Shown: piece after piece, positions 1 through 8,910 of the stretch
How positions within the stretch are numbered: the first letter of the stretch is position 1
How the letters are laid out: every line of letters starts with the position of its first letter
Notes under the pieces: model-generated
Told to the model about the DNA's origin: nothing
Database searches by the model: none
The model's input: only the letters and a program-made list of their open reading frames with translations
From: Faecalibacter sp. LW9
GTDB taxonomy: Bacteria > Bacteroidota > Bacteroidia > Flavobacteriales > Weeksellaceae
NCBI RefSeq assembly: GCF_034661295.1
Contig: NZ_CP141062.1
Span: 1,674,001 to 1,738,000, forward strand
DNA: 64,000 nt
Reading direction: 5' to 3'
Program-made: the position numbers and the translations under genes

Positions 1-105
1 AAAAAGGTGATGGGAATTTTAGATTATGTATCTGGAATGACAGATAATTACGCAACTGAATTATACCGTCGTATTAAAGGAATAGAAATAGGGATGACCA
101 TTTAA
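1..105 (+). CDS. dgt: dGTPase (deoxyguanosinetriphosphate triphosphohydrolase), C-terminal end only
   Basis: The open frame runs in from the window edge and gives 34 residues before TAA. The tail has the sequence pattern DYVSGMTDNYATELYRR, which resembles the conserved C-terminal helix of HD-domain dGTP triphosphohydrolases (a D-Y-hydrophobic-GMTD-YA pattern). The family hydrolyses dGTP to deoxyguanosine and triphosphate in the cytoplasm. The catalytic HD residues lie upstream of the window, so the assignment rests on this tail alone. The next gene starts 26 bases on in the same direction. Confidence 0.6.
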   Translation, partial: KKVMGILDYVSGMTDNYATELYRRIKGIEIGMTI

Positions 106-131
106 AATATATAAAAAATACTAAATAAAAC

Positions 132-584
132 ATGGACAATGTAGTGATAAGAGCGGCAAGAAAAGAAGATTGTCCTCGTATTTTAGAGTTAATCAAAGAA
201 TTAGCACTTTACGAAAAAGCACCAGATGAGGTTACTGTAACTTTAGAAGAAATGGAAGCATGCGGTTTTGGTGAGAAACCTGTTTGGGGTTCATTGGTTG
301 CTGAAGTTAATGGTGAGATATTAGGAATTGCTTTATATTATGATCGCTATTCGACATGGAAAGGTCGTCGTTTATATTTGGAAGATTTAATAGTTACCGA
401 ATCTGCACGTGGTTTAGGATTAGGTAAAAAACTTTTGGATGAATTGATTGTTTATGCGAAAGAAAATAAATATCACGGAATGGTTTGGCAAGTTTTAGAT
501 TGGAATGAACCAGCGATTAATTTTTATAAAAAATACAATGCTGAATTTGATGGAGAATGGGTAAATGTGTCACTCAATTTCTAA
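132..584 (+). CDS. GNAT acetyltransferase, diamine/spermidine acetyltransferase-like
   Basis: A 150-residue single GNAT domain. It has the acetyl-CoA binding motif A with RGLGLG at residues 93-98 and the preceding strand LYLEDLIV. The YSTWKGR segment near residue 74 is characteristic of the SAT1-like group, which N-acetylates polyamines or related amines using acetyl-CoA. The length matches the family (about 150-170). It follows the dGTPase tail by 26 bases and ends at a strong hairpin terminator, so it may be the last gene of that transcript. The exact amine substrate cannot be read from sequence. Confidence 0.8.
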   Translation: MDNVVIRAARKEDCPRILELIKELALYEKAPDEVTVTLEEMEACGFGEKPVWGSLVAEVNGEILGIALYYDRYSTWKGRRLYLEDLIVTESARGLGLGKKLLDELIVYAKENKYHGMVWQVLDWNEPAINFYKKYNAEFDGEWVNVSLNF

Positions 585-598
585 ACAGAGATAAAAAG

Positions 599-632
599 AA
601 AAAGCCTCGAACGAAAGTTTGAGGCTTTTTTA
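599..632. terminator. Bidirectional rho-independent terminator
   Basis: A 12-bp stem with a GAAA tetraloop is flanked by A-rich sequence on the left and T6 on the right. It sits between the convergent GNAT gene and rodA and can end both transcripts. Confidence 0.85.
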
Positions 633-634
633 TA

Positions 635-2179
635 TTAAATTAAACTTTGATTTTGTTTATAATTGATGATTAAAAAGATTCCAATCAATATTGTAAATCC
701 CCATAATGAACTTCCTCCATAACTAAAAAAAGGCAAAGGAATTCCCACCGTAGGGAAAAGTCCCATTACCATGGCAATGTTTATAAAATAGTGGAAGAAT
801 AATATAGCAGCTACAGAATAGCCATAGAAACGTGCAAATCGATTCTTTTGCATTTCGGCCAAATAAAATAATCGTCCAATAAATAGAGCATATAAAATGA
901 CAACACCAACACTTCCAACAAATCCCCATTCTTCACCTACCGTACAAAAAATGTAATCGGTCCATTGTTCAGGTACAAAACGCCCCTTTTTAATGGTTCC
1001 TTGGTTATATCCTTTTCCCAATAATTCTCCAGAACCAATAGCTGTTTTTGAATACAATAAATTATATCCTGAAGTATCTCGGTATTTAGCTTCACCTTCA
1101 TATAAAACCATCACACGTTCTTTTTGGTGCTTTGGCAATTTTTCGAAGATAATTGGAGAAATAAAACTTATTGTACTTGTAAATAATAACGCTACAATTG
1201 AAGCAATAAAACTTACTGTCATAACATTAGCTGCCACTCCCGATTGTAATTTAAAGGGAGATGAGCTGGTTTCTTTTTCATAAGAGAATTTCATTAATAC
1301 TACTGGAACTAATGATATAAATGCTCCAATCCCTCCAAATAAAAGGGTATTAAAAAAGATAGGTTCTTCAAAAAATAAAGCACTATTTGGAAATAAATGT
1401 CCAAACCCTAAACGTGTTTCTTCATCCAATATTCCTAAAATATATGAAGCTCCTATTAAGAATAAAAAGAACAAAAATAATCCGATTAATACGCCGTAAC
1501 AAGCATCTTCTATTTCTTTATTGTAATTGAATGATAAAACGATTAATGTGACTACTAATACGATGAATCCAAAAAATAGTAAAACGTAAAAAGGGATTTG
1601 AAAAATCGATATTAAAAAAATAATTAATGCAATAATAGGACTTAAAATCACCCAAGGATGAAATCCTTCGCGATATAACGGAATCGATAATGAACAGAAA
1701 ATAATTACTGATCCTAAATCGGGTTGCATTAAAATTAATGCAATAGGAATGATAACGATTAATGCAATTTTCCCTAGAAAGCCAATGTCTCTTAAGTTTG
1801 AACTGGAGTGATTAATCAGATTGGCAATCAATAAAGAAGTCCCAATTTTAGCAAACTCAGCAGGTTGTAAAGAGACAGGACCAAAACTATACCAGGCTTT
1901 AGCACCATTAATTTCTTTTCCAATAACTAATACTCCAACGAGCAAAAGAACGGAAATGGCATAAATGACAGGCGAATAGGTCTCAAAAAAATTTCGGTTA
2001 TTACCACTAAAAATCACCAATGAAAAAATCATGACCATTCCTAGAGAAAACCAAATAATTTGTTTTATCCCACGTTCACTATCCACACTGTAGACGTTCA
2101 TGATTCCAAAGATTAATAGAATTAATCCAAGAATTATGACAGTCCAATCAATTCCTTGCAACAATCTGTTTTGGCTCAA
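635..2179 (-). CDS. rodA: Rod shape-determining protein RodA (SEDS glycosyltransferase)
   Basis: This SEDS-family polytopic membrane protein polymerises lipid II into glycan strands with PBP2 during cell elongation. Family motifs are present in order: SLQPAEFAKIG (about residue 103), MQPDLGS (about 151), PKHQKERVMVLYEG (about 350), the segment VPEQWTDYIF with the likely catalytic Asp (about 408), and a C-terminal LPFFSYGGSS (about 480). At 514 residues it is roughly 100 longer than flavobacterial RodA proteins I know (about 410-420). The excess is a hydrophobic stretch around residues 220-320. It overlaps the 3' end of mrdA by 32 bases and is last in the mreBCD-mrdAB operon. Confidence 0.93.
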   Translation of the reverse strand: MSQNRLLQGIDWTVIILGLILLIFGIMNVYSVDSERGIKQIIWFSLGMVMIFSLVIFSGNNRNFFETYSPVIYAISVLLLVGVLVIGKEINGAKAWYSFGPVSLQPAEFAKIGTSLLIANLINHSSSNLRDIGFLGKIALIVIIPIALILMQPDLGSVIIFCSLSIPLYREGFHPWVILSPIIALIIFLISIFQIPFYVLLFFGFIVLVVTLIVLSFNYNKEIEDACYGVLIGLFLFFLFLIGASYILGILDEETRLGFGHLFPNSALFFEEPIFFNTLLFGGIGAFISLVPVVLMKFSYEKETSSSPFKLQSGVAANVMTVSFIASIVALLFTSTISFISPIIFEKLPKHQKERVMVLYEGEAKYRDTSGYNLLYSKTAIGSGELLGKGYNQGTIKKGRFVPEQWTDYIFCTVGEEWGFVGSVGVVILYALFIGRLFYLAEMQKNRFARFYGYSVAAILFFHYFINIAMVMGLFPTVGIPLPFFSYGGSSLWGFTILIGIFLIINYKQNQSLI

Positions 2180-4058
2180 TGCTATCTTTCTTTACTGGTT
2201 CTACGTATAATCCTTTTCTTTTCAAATAATTGATCCATTGGCGATGATATTCACCTTGGAAACTTTGATTTTTCATTCGCGTCAACATGCTTTGACGTTT
2301 TATCGTATCTGTTAAGTACAACTCTGCCACTAAACTAGACATAGGTCCCGCCCAAGTTGCACCATAATGCGCATTTTCAACAATTGCTGCCACTACAATT
2401 TTTGGATTTTCAGCGGGAGCAATTAACACGAATAAGGAGTGGTCTTGCCCTTGTGAGTTTTGTGAGGTACCTGTTTTTCCTAACTGTGTAAATTCTTTTA
2501 CTTGTAATGCTCGTGCAGTACCCATGGTAAATACGTTGCGCATTCCTCGTAATATTATTCCAAAGTGTTTTTTATCAACCAATGTTTTTTTAGGAACAAT
2601 AAAATTTGAATCTTTTATCGGTTGACCTTCTACTTTATGAACTATATGTGGAGTGAAAAAATATCCTTGATTGGCAATTGCTGCAGTGTAATTAGCCATT
2701 TGTAACGGCGTCGTATTAATATCACCTTGCCCCATTCCATTAAAAATAATACGGTAAGGGTTCCACACACCTTCACCAAATCGATCATCATAGAAATTAC
2801 CATTTGGTATAAGTCCTTTATTTCCTACAGGTAAATCAGTTCCCATAAATTTTCCTAATCCAAAACTGTTCATGATGTTTGCCCATTCGTCTATACCAGA
2901 ATTTAGATTATTGGGATCTTTACGTACAATATCGCGATAGGCTTCAGAAAAATAGTTATTACAAGATTTACCAATAGCATATTCTAATCCTTGAGGAGCA
3001 TAGTAGCGTCCACAGTGACAACCAATTTTCATTCGACCATATCGGAACCCATGTTTACAAGTATACGTTGTAGAATCAGTCATTGTTCCCATTTGCATTC
3101 CAGCAAGAGCTGTCAATAACTTGAATGTAGAACCTGGAGGATATGTACCTTGAAGAGCCCGATCAAATGTTGGTTTACTGATCGAATCATTAATTAAAGC
3201 ATTACGTTTTTTAGAATCTAAAAAATCACCTGGATTAATGGTTGGAGCAGAAGCTAAAGCCAAAATTTCACCTGATTTAGGATCTAAGGCCACAATTGCA
3301 CCACGTTTATTTTGGAGCATTTGTTCCGCTAACTCTTGTAAGCGATAATCGATAGTTAAATGAATAGTTTTACCACTTTTTACTGGACGGTCATATTCAC
3401 CATCTTTATAAGGACCAACAATATTCATTGTTCGGTCAACAATCCAGTTTTTTACTCCTTTTACCCCACGTAATTCTTTTTCATAGGATTTTTCTACACC
3501 TGAAATCCCTACAAAATCTCCTGGTTGGTAATACGTCGAATCTGTTTTGATATATGCAGGACTAGCTTCATTGATATATCCTAAAATATTACCAGCCGTC
3601 TGAACCATATATTTACGTTCTGGACGTTTGATAATGCTGAATGCTGGATATAAGTAGAGCTGCTCTTGCATACGAGCATAATCTTCCCTTGATATATTTT
3701 TTTTGAAAGGATAAGGTGATAACTTCTTATAACTATCCGATTCTGTAATTGAAGTAATAATTGAATCAAATTCTTGCGTAGTCACATTTACCAATGCACA
3801 AAATTTCTTTTTATCAAAGTCTTCTGAAATTTTAATTGGAATGACATTGAGTTCGTAAGAATAGGTATTTGATACTAATAATTTACCATTACGATCCAAG
3901 ATATCTCCACGGTTAGGGTAGATGATTTCTTGCTTAATGGATGTATTAAAAGCATTTAATTTGTATCGATCTGTGAATAATTGTAAGTATGCTAAACGAC
4001 CTATAAAAAGAAAGACTATAAATAGGATCATGACATACACGACCGCTAATTTTTTCAT
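2148..4058 (-). CDS. mrdA: Penicillin-binding protein 2 (elongation-specific transpeptidase)
   Basis: A 636-residue class B PBP that crosslinks peptidoglycan in the elongasome with RodA. There is one N-terminal membrane anchor (residues 4-26), then the dimerisation/pedestal domain. The transpeptidase domain has the nucleophile motif STFK (Ser310), SCN (Ser365) and KTG (Lys528). All three catalytic motifs are intact. It overlaps mreD by 4 bases upstream and rodA by 32 bases downstream, indicating translational coupling. This is a beta-lactam target by family knowledge. Confidence 0.95.
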   Translation of the reverse strand: MKKLAVVYVMILFIVFLFIGRLAYLQLFTDRYKLNAFNTSIKQEIIYPNRGDILDRNGKLLVSNTYSYELNVIPIKISEDFDKKKFCALVNVTTQEFDSIITSITESDSYKKLSPYPFKKNISREDYARMQEQLYLYPAFSIIKRPERKYMVQTAGNILGYINEASPAYIKTDSTYYQPGDFVGISGVEKSYEKELRGVKGVKNWIVDRTMNIVGPYKDGEYDRPVKSGKTIHLTIDYRLQELAEQMLQNKRGAIVALDPKSGEILALASAPTINPGDFLDSKKRNALINDSISKPTFDRALQGTYPPGSTFKLLTALAGMQMGTMTDSTTYTCKHGFRYGRMKIGCHCGRYYAPQGLEYAIGKSCNNYFSEAYRDIVRKDPNNLNSGIDEWANIMNSFGLGKFMGTDLPVGNKGLIPNGNFYDDRFGEGVWNPYRIIFNGMGQGDINTTPLQMANYTAAIANQGYFFTPHIVHKVEGQPIKDSNFIVPKKTLVDKKHFGIILRGMRNVFTMGTARALQVKEFTQLGKTGTSQNSQGQDHSLFVLIAPAENPKIVVAAIVENAHYGATWAGPMSSLVAELYLTDTIKRQSMLTRMKNQSFQGEYHRQWINYLKRKGLYVEPVKKDSIEPKQIVARN

Positions 4059-4570
4059 ACCGAAATTTTATTTTTGAATAAAATCTTATAAATAATAACA
4101 AAAATAAATGTAATACCAGAACTAATTAAGGCATTGTTTAATACGGTTAAAATTCCTGTGAATTTGAAATTTTCTAACAGTAATAAGATCGAGTGATGAA
4201 AAAGAATAATGATGGCCATATAGAAAATCCATTGCGAAATGCTAAACGTATTAAAATTAAAATACTCCATTTCGAAATTGATTTTTCCTGAAAGCAATTT
4301 AATGATTAAATTACGATAGAAGGCAACAAAAGTTAATGTAAAAGCATGTATTCCTCCCGTATATTCTAGGATATCAATCATTAATCCCATAAGAAATGCA
4401 AGAAAAATGAAAAGATATCGGTTGGCATAAGGAGGATAAAATAGGATAAAAACAATATAAATGTACGGCTGATAGCTTCCAAGAAAATTAATATGGTTAA
4501 ATATAAAAACTTGGGCTAATGCTAACAGAATGATGCTTGCAATATTTACAAATAAATCTTTATTGTACAT
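4055..4570 (-). CDS. mreD: Rod shape-determining protein MreD
   Basis: A 171-residue, very hydrophobic protein with about five membrane helices. It sits between mreC and mrdA, the standard place for MreD, the inner-membrane partner linking MreC to the elongasome. Sequence conservation of MreD is poor across Bacteroidota, so the call rests on topology, length and position. It overlaps mreC by 11 bases and mrdA by 4 bases. Confidence 0.85.
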   Translation of the reverse strand: MYNKDLFVNIASIILLALAQVFIFNHINFLGSYQPYIYIVFILFYPPYANRYLFIFLAFLMGLMIDILEYTGGIHAFTLTFVAFYRNLIIKLLSGKINFEMEYFNFNTFSISQWIFYMAIIILFHHSILLLLENFKFTGILTVLNNALISSGITFIFVIIYKILFKNKISV

Positions 4571-5408
4571 TGTTGATAATTGTATCCGATTTTTCGACTT
4601 GTTTTATTTCAATCTTGTTTAGGTTTGTTACCACATAAGCGTGTGATAAATTTCCAAAATCTTGTTTTAGTTTTACTTGAATTTTTAATTCACCTGTTAC
4701 ATTGTCATTCGCTTTGCTTACGACAGTACCGATCATTAAGCCTTCAGGGAAAACGGGCGATTTTCCATCCGTTTCGATGGTATCACCTTTATTAACCTTG
4801 ATGTATTTTGGTATTTCTGTTAATTGCGCAAAACGGGCATCTTTACCATCCCAAACTAATGTTCCGAAATATTCATTGCCTTTGATACGCGCATTTACTT
4901 TGATGTCTTTATTCAGTAAAGAAATTGCACGAGAGTAATTTGCTCCAGCATATGTTACAATTCCTAAAACACCTTTATTGGAGATTAAGCCATCACCTTT
5001 TTCAACCCCATGGTTACGACCTTTATCAATCGTAATATAGTTTTGTGTTTTGATGATTGAATTGTTAATCACATCAGCAGGTACAAAAGTATACGTTTGC
5101 TGATAACCTAAAGAATCCGTTTTTGTAAATTTCTTTGTACGCGCATTCTTAATTCCTAAATGAACTAAGCGTTCACGTAACATAGCGTTTTCTTTTTGTA
5201 ATTCTTGATTTGTAGCAGGTAAGTTGATAAAATTTGTAATGGCTGAAATTTTATCATTTGTAAATCCTGTAAAAGAAGTACTTGCTTCAGCAAGTAATGT
5301 TTCGTGATAGATATTTTTTCTAAAAATAAGAAACAATGCAAAACATTCTAAAAAGATAAAAATAATAAATACACCATTTCTTCTAATAGCATTTAGAATA
5401 TATTGCAT
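4560..5408 (-). CDS. mreC: Rod shape-determining protein MreC
   Basis: A 282-residue bitopic protein with one N-terminal membrane helix (about residues 11-29), then a short coiled-coil (about 62-85) and the periplasmic beta domain. The segment GDGLISNKGVLGIVTYAG is the typical MreC core. The family couples cytoplasmic MreB to PBP2/RodA. It begins 26 bases after mreB and overlaps mreD. Confidence 0.93.
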   Translation of the reverse strand: MQYILNAIRRNGVFIIFIFLECFALFLIFRKNIYHETLLAEASTSFTGFTNDKISAITNFINLPATNQELQKENAMLRERLVHLGIKNARTKKFTKTDSLGYQQTYTFVPADVINNSIIKTQNYITIDKGRNHGVEKGDGLISNKGVLGIVTYAGANYSRAISLLNKDIKVNARIKGNEYFGTLVWDGKDARFAQLTEIPKYIKVNKGDTIETDGKSPVFPEGLMIGTVVSKANDNVTGELKIQVKLKQDFGNLSHAYVVTNLNKIEIKQVEKSDTIINNVQ

Positions 5409-5434
5409 TGCTCTAGATCTTTATTTTAAAAATA

Positions 5435-6460
5435 TTATTTCATTAAGAATGTAAACTTATCGATGTTTTTTAAGGCAATTCCTGTACCACGTACAACTGC
5501 TCTTAATGGATCATCTGCTAAGAAAACTGGTAAACCTGTCTTTTTAGAAATACGTTGGTCTAAACCTCTTAACATAGAACCACCACCGGCCATATAAATC
5601 CCCGTGTTATAAATATCAGCTGCTAATTCAGGTGGAGTTTGAGATAATGTTTCCATCACACCATCCTCAATACGTAAGATGGATTTATCTAACGCACGAG
5701 CAATTTCTTTATAGTTTACAGTGATTTCTTTTGGTTTACCCGTGATTAAATCACGACCTTGTACCGGCATGTCATCAGGAGCGTGTTCTAATTCCTCAAC
5801 GGCAGCACCCACTTCAATTTTTACACGTTCAGCAGTACGCTCACCAATGTATAAATTGTGATGTGTTCTTAAGTAATAAGCTATATCGTTAGTGAAGACA
5901 TCACCTGCAATTTTTACAGATTTATCACATACAATTCCTCCTAAAGCTACGACAGCAATTTCTGTTGTACCTCCACCTATATCAATAATCATGTTCCCTT
6001 TTGGTTGTTGAATATCAATACCAACCCCAATTGCAGCAGCCATTGGTTCGTAAATTAAACGAACATCTTTGGCGTTGACACGAGCACATGAGTCTTTAAC
6101 AGCACGTTTTTCAACTTCAGTAATACCAGATGGGATACAAATCACCATACGTAAAGATGGTGAAAATAATTTCCCTTGAATTCCTGGGATTTTTTTGATG
6201 AATTCTGTTAGCATAAATTCCGATGCTTCGAAATCAGCAATAACCCCATCCTTTAACGGACGGATGGTTTTGATATCATCGTGAGTTTTACCTTGCATGT
6301 GTTTTGCTTGTTCTCCAACAGCAATCACTTTATTTGTTCTTCTATGTATAGCGACAATCGATGGACTATCTACAACGACTTTATTATTATGAATTATTAG
6401 CGTGTTCGCAGTTCCTAAATCGATTGCAATTTCTTGCGTGAAAAAATCGAATAATCCCAT
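5435..6460 (-). CDS. mreB: Rod shape-determining protein MreB (bacterial actin)
   Basis: A 341-residue actin-fold ATPase that forms membrane-associated filaments guiding lateral wall synthesis. It shows the phosphate-1 motif DLGTANT (from residue 16), the phosphate-2 motif DIGGGTTEIAVV and the adenosine motif MAGGGSMLRG. The length is normal for the family. It is the first gene of the five-gene elongasome operon; a TAnnTTTG-type promoter lies 38 bases upstream. Confidence 0.97.
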   Translation of the reverse strand: MGLFDFFTQEIAIDLGTANTLIIHNNKVVVDSPSIVAIHRRTNKVIAVGEQAKHMQGKTHDDIKTIRPLKDGVIADFEASEFMLTEFIKKIPGIQGKLFSPSLRMVICIPSGITEVEKRAVKDSCARVNAKDVRLIYEPMAAAIGVGIDIQQPKGNMIIDIGGGTTEIAVVALGGIVCDKSVKIAGDVFTNDIAYYLRTHHNLYIGERTAERVKIEVGAAVEELEHAPDDMPVQGRDLITGKPKEITVNYKEIARALDKSILRIEDGVMETLSQTPPELAADIYNTGIYMAGGGSMLRGLDQRISKKTGLPVFLADDPLRAVVRGTGIALKNIDKFTFLMK

Positions 6461-6497
6461 TTTTTAGATAATATTCTGGTATTTATTTAACGAATTA

Positions 6498-6505
6498 CAA
6501 AAGTA
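6498..6505 (-). promoter_or_regulatory. -7 box of the mreB operon promoter
   Basis: On the minus strand this reads TACTTTTG, matching the Bacteroidota TAnnTTTG -7 consensus. It lies upstream of the mreB start with a predicted 5' UTR of about 30 bases. No clear TTG at -33. Confidence 0.6.
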
Positions 6506-6587
6506 TGATAAATTTAGTCATTTATAATACTTCTAAAAGGATTTATTTCGGTATAAATCCTGCGCTAAAGTAAAAAGTTTTCAACAA

Positions 6588-6621
6588 AAAAAAATGGTTA
6601 AAATTATTTTAACCATTTTTT
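6588..6621. terminator. Terminator downstream of sppA
   Basis: A 9-bp stem (TGGTTAAAA with TTTTAACCA) and a 3-base loop, flanked by A9 and T6. It lies just past the sppA stop on the minus strand. Confidence 0.75.
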
Positions 6622-6627
6622 AAGTTT

Positions 6628-8397
6628 TTAATAGATTTTAATATCGAAGGGTAAACGTGCCTGAACTCCTTTTTGTTCATTCATTAATTTTAGGTTTTCA
6701 TAAACCTTAGCAGCATCAGTACCAAGTTCTTCCTTGATTTTAGATGAAATAGAATTTCCTTGTAATTTCTCCATCAATTCTTCAAAACTATCTTTTCTTT
6801 TTGGGAAAGCTTCGGAAGAATAATTTTCTAATTTCGCCAATTTCGCTGCATAGGAAATGGCATCTTTTAAATTTCCGAATTCATCAACTAGTCCGATTTT
6901 TTGTGCACTTAAACCAGACCAAACACGTCCCCCTCCAACAGCATTCACTTGATCGAATGTCATTTTACGGTTACGCGCTACGTGATTCACAAATTTTTCA
7001 TACACCAAGACGACTGATTTATTCATTAATCGATTGGTATCATCCGATAAAGGATTGAATATCGACTTTAATTGGTCGGCATTGGCATTGGTCTTTACAC
7101 CGTCTGTTGTAATTCCAATATTATTCACTAATGTTTTCGCGTTTGGAATCATTCCGAAAACTCCAATAGAACCTGTAATGGTATTTGGTTGTGCAAATAT
7201 ACGATCAGAATCTTGTGCAATATAATATCCACCAGAAGCAGCTACATCACCAAAAGAAACAACAATTGGCATTTTCTTTTTAAGACGGCTTAGTTCAAAT
7301 AAAATTTCTTCTGATGCATTTGCACTTCCACCTGGTGAATTTACACGTAATACTAATGCTTTAATGTTTTTATTTTTCGAAATTTCTCGAATTGCTTTAA
7401 CATAGGTTTTCGATTGAATTCCATCAAATCCATCTCCTTCAGTGATGGTACCTGAAGCATACAATACAGCAATTTTATCTGAAGCATTTGTTTCAGCAAA
7501 TGAACTGTAGTAATCTTCTACTGAAACAAGATGTTTAGCTAATATTTCATCAGTGGTTTTACTTTTACTTTCTTTTAATTTTAGACGATTAAAAATAAGT
7601 TCATCATATTCGGCTTCGTGAATAATTTTATCATATAACTTATGTTTTAAACCTGATTCAGGAATATAAGAATATAAGCTGTCTGTAATGGTTTGAAAAG
7701 TAATAGGATCTATTTTACGAGATTTAGAAATATCATTTGAGATATTATTCCATAGATCTCCTAATAAAGCATTCAACTGAATTTTATTTTCTTCAGATAA
7801 ATCAGTTCTAAAATAAGGTTCAACCGCACTCTTAAAATCACCGTATCGTATCACTTGGAAATCGACACCATATTTGTCACCGGCGTTTTTATAGAACATG
7901 ACATCAGAACTCATCCCTTGTAATAAAATTCCTCCCAAAGGATTTTGATAAACTGAATCAGCAACTGAACTTATATAATAGGAAATTTGAGTGGCATTGT
8001 TTGAATACGCATAAATGAATTTTCCAGATTTTTTAAAATCTAATAATGCGTTTCTGATGTCATTTGCTTGAGTTAACCCCCCATTAAATGCTTCAATTTT
8101 TAAACTGATCCCTTTAATTTTATCGTCCGTTTTTGCATGTTCAATAGAAGCCAAAATATTTTCTAAATAGAAATCTTCAGATTCTTCAAATGAAAATAGT
8201 GAAACTTCATTATCCATACTACTCTCTTTAATGGGACGATCAAAGGTTAATTCAAGAACCGCTTCCTTTTGAATAGAAGGTGATGTTGTGCCTAAAGTAG
8301 ACAAGATAAGTAATGCAATCAATAAAAATGCAAAAATACTAAGGGTAACCATGTTTCCCACAATTGTGGATAATACTCGACCTAAAAAACTTTTCAT
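6628..8397 (-). CDS. sppA: Signal peptide peptidase SppA, 67K type
   Basis: A 589-residue membrane-anchored serine protease of family S49 that degrades cleaved signal peptides. A single membrane helix spans residues 16-36. Two tandem S49 domains follow: the N-terminal one carries the general base (Lys189 in GDFKSAVEP), and the C-terminal one carries the nucleophile (Ser388 in DVAASGGYY) after SPGGSANAS. The length and the Lys/Ser layout match the long E. coli-type enzyme rather than the short Bacillus type. It is divergent from folK with only 27 bases between the starts. Confidence 0.93.
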   Translation of the reverse strand: MKSFLGRVLSTIVGNMVTLSIFAFLLIALLILSTLGTTSPSIQKEAVLELTFDRPIKESSMDNEVSLFSFEESEDFYLENILASIEHAKTDDKIKGISLKIEAFNGGLTQANDIRNALLDFKKSGKFIYAYSNNATQISYYISSVADSVYQNPLGGILLQGMSSDVMFYKNAGDKYGVDFQVIRYGDFKSAVEPYFRTDLSEENKIQLNALLGDLWNNISNDISKSRKIDPITFQTITDSLYSYIPESGLKHKLYDKIIHEAEYDELIFNRLKLKESKSKTTDEILAKHLVSVEDYYSSFAETNASDKIAVLYASGTITEGDGFDGIQSKTYVKAIREISKNKNIKALVLRVNSPGGSANASEEILFELSRLKKKMPIVVSFGDVAASGGYYIAQDSDRIFAQPNTITGSIGVFGMIPNAKTLVNNIGITTDGVKTNANADQLKSIFNPLSDDTNRLMNKSVVLVYEKFVNHVARNRKMTFDQVNAVGGGRVWSGLSAQKIGLVDEFGNLKDAISYAAKLAKLENYSSEAFPKRKDSFEELMEKLQGNSISSKIKEELGTDAAKVYENLKLMNEQKGVQARLPFDIKIY

Positions 8398-8412
8398 TTA
8401 TAAAATTTAATC

Positions 8413-8420
8413 TAATTTTG
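8413..8420 (+). promoter_or_regulatory. -7 box of the folK promoter, implying a near-leaderless mRNA
   Basis: TAATTTTG matches TAnnTTTG. Its last base is only 4 bases before the folK ATG, so initiation 5-8 bases downstream would fall at or next to the start codon. Confidence 0.55.
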
Positions 8421-8424
8421 TTAT

Positions 8425-8835
8425 ATGTCGTTATATAATACTGTTTTGTTACTTGGAACTAATCTAGGTGACAAAAAAAATAATTTAGAAGTAGCTAAAT
8501 CCCTTATTACACAGCAGATAGGAGAGATTGTTAAAGTTTCAAATATTTTAGAAAATGAAGCCGATGGATTTACTTCGGATGAATTATTTTTAAATCAGAA
8601 ACTTTTAGTTACAACTAAATTAAGTCCTATACAATTGCTAAAGGTAATAAAAACTATCGAAAAAAATATGGGTCGAACATACACTCAACCTCGTGATGGA
8701 GAGAAATACGTCGATCGAATTATTGATATTGATATTTTGCGATATAATAATATTACTTTTTCAAGTGAGTCGTTAACAGTACCTCATCATCAATTGGTTA
8801 CAAGAGCTTTTATAAAAGAATTATACTTTAATTAA
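8425..8835 (+). CDS. folK: 6-hydroxymethyl-7,8-dihydropterin pyrophosphokinase (HPPK)
   Basis: Transfers pyrophosphate from ATP to 6-hydroxymethyl-dihydropterin in folate synthesis. It has the N-terminal LLLGTNLGDKKNNL motif, the Arg/Asp cluster QPRDGEKYVDRIIDIDIL (about residues 91-108) with the metal-binding DxD, and PHHQL near the C-terminus. At 136 residues it is at the short end of the family (about 130-160). It stands alone, divergent from sppA, and appears to be translated from a leaderless or nearly leaderless message. Confidence 0.93.
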   Translation: MSLYNTVLLLGTNLGDKKNNLEVAKSLITQQIGEIVKVSNILENEADGFTSDELFLNQKLLVTTKLSPIQLLKVIKTIEKNMGRTYTQPRDGEKYVDRIIDIDILRYNNITFSSESLTVPHHQLVTRAFIKELYFN

Positions 8836-8856
8836 GATTTTGTTAGAATATTTTAT

Positions 8857-8864
8857 TATTTTTG
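8857..8864 (+). promoter_or_regulatory. -7 box of the ompA-family gene promoter
   Basis: TATTTTTG matches TAnnTTTG, about 46 bases before the ATG; the TTG at 8840-8842 is closer (14 bases) than the usual 19-21. Confidence 0.55.
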
Positions 8865-8910
8865 TAAAATAATTCCAATTAATTTATTGTGTAAATAACA
8901 TTAAAAACCT

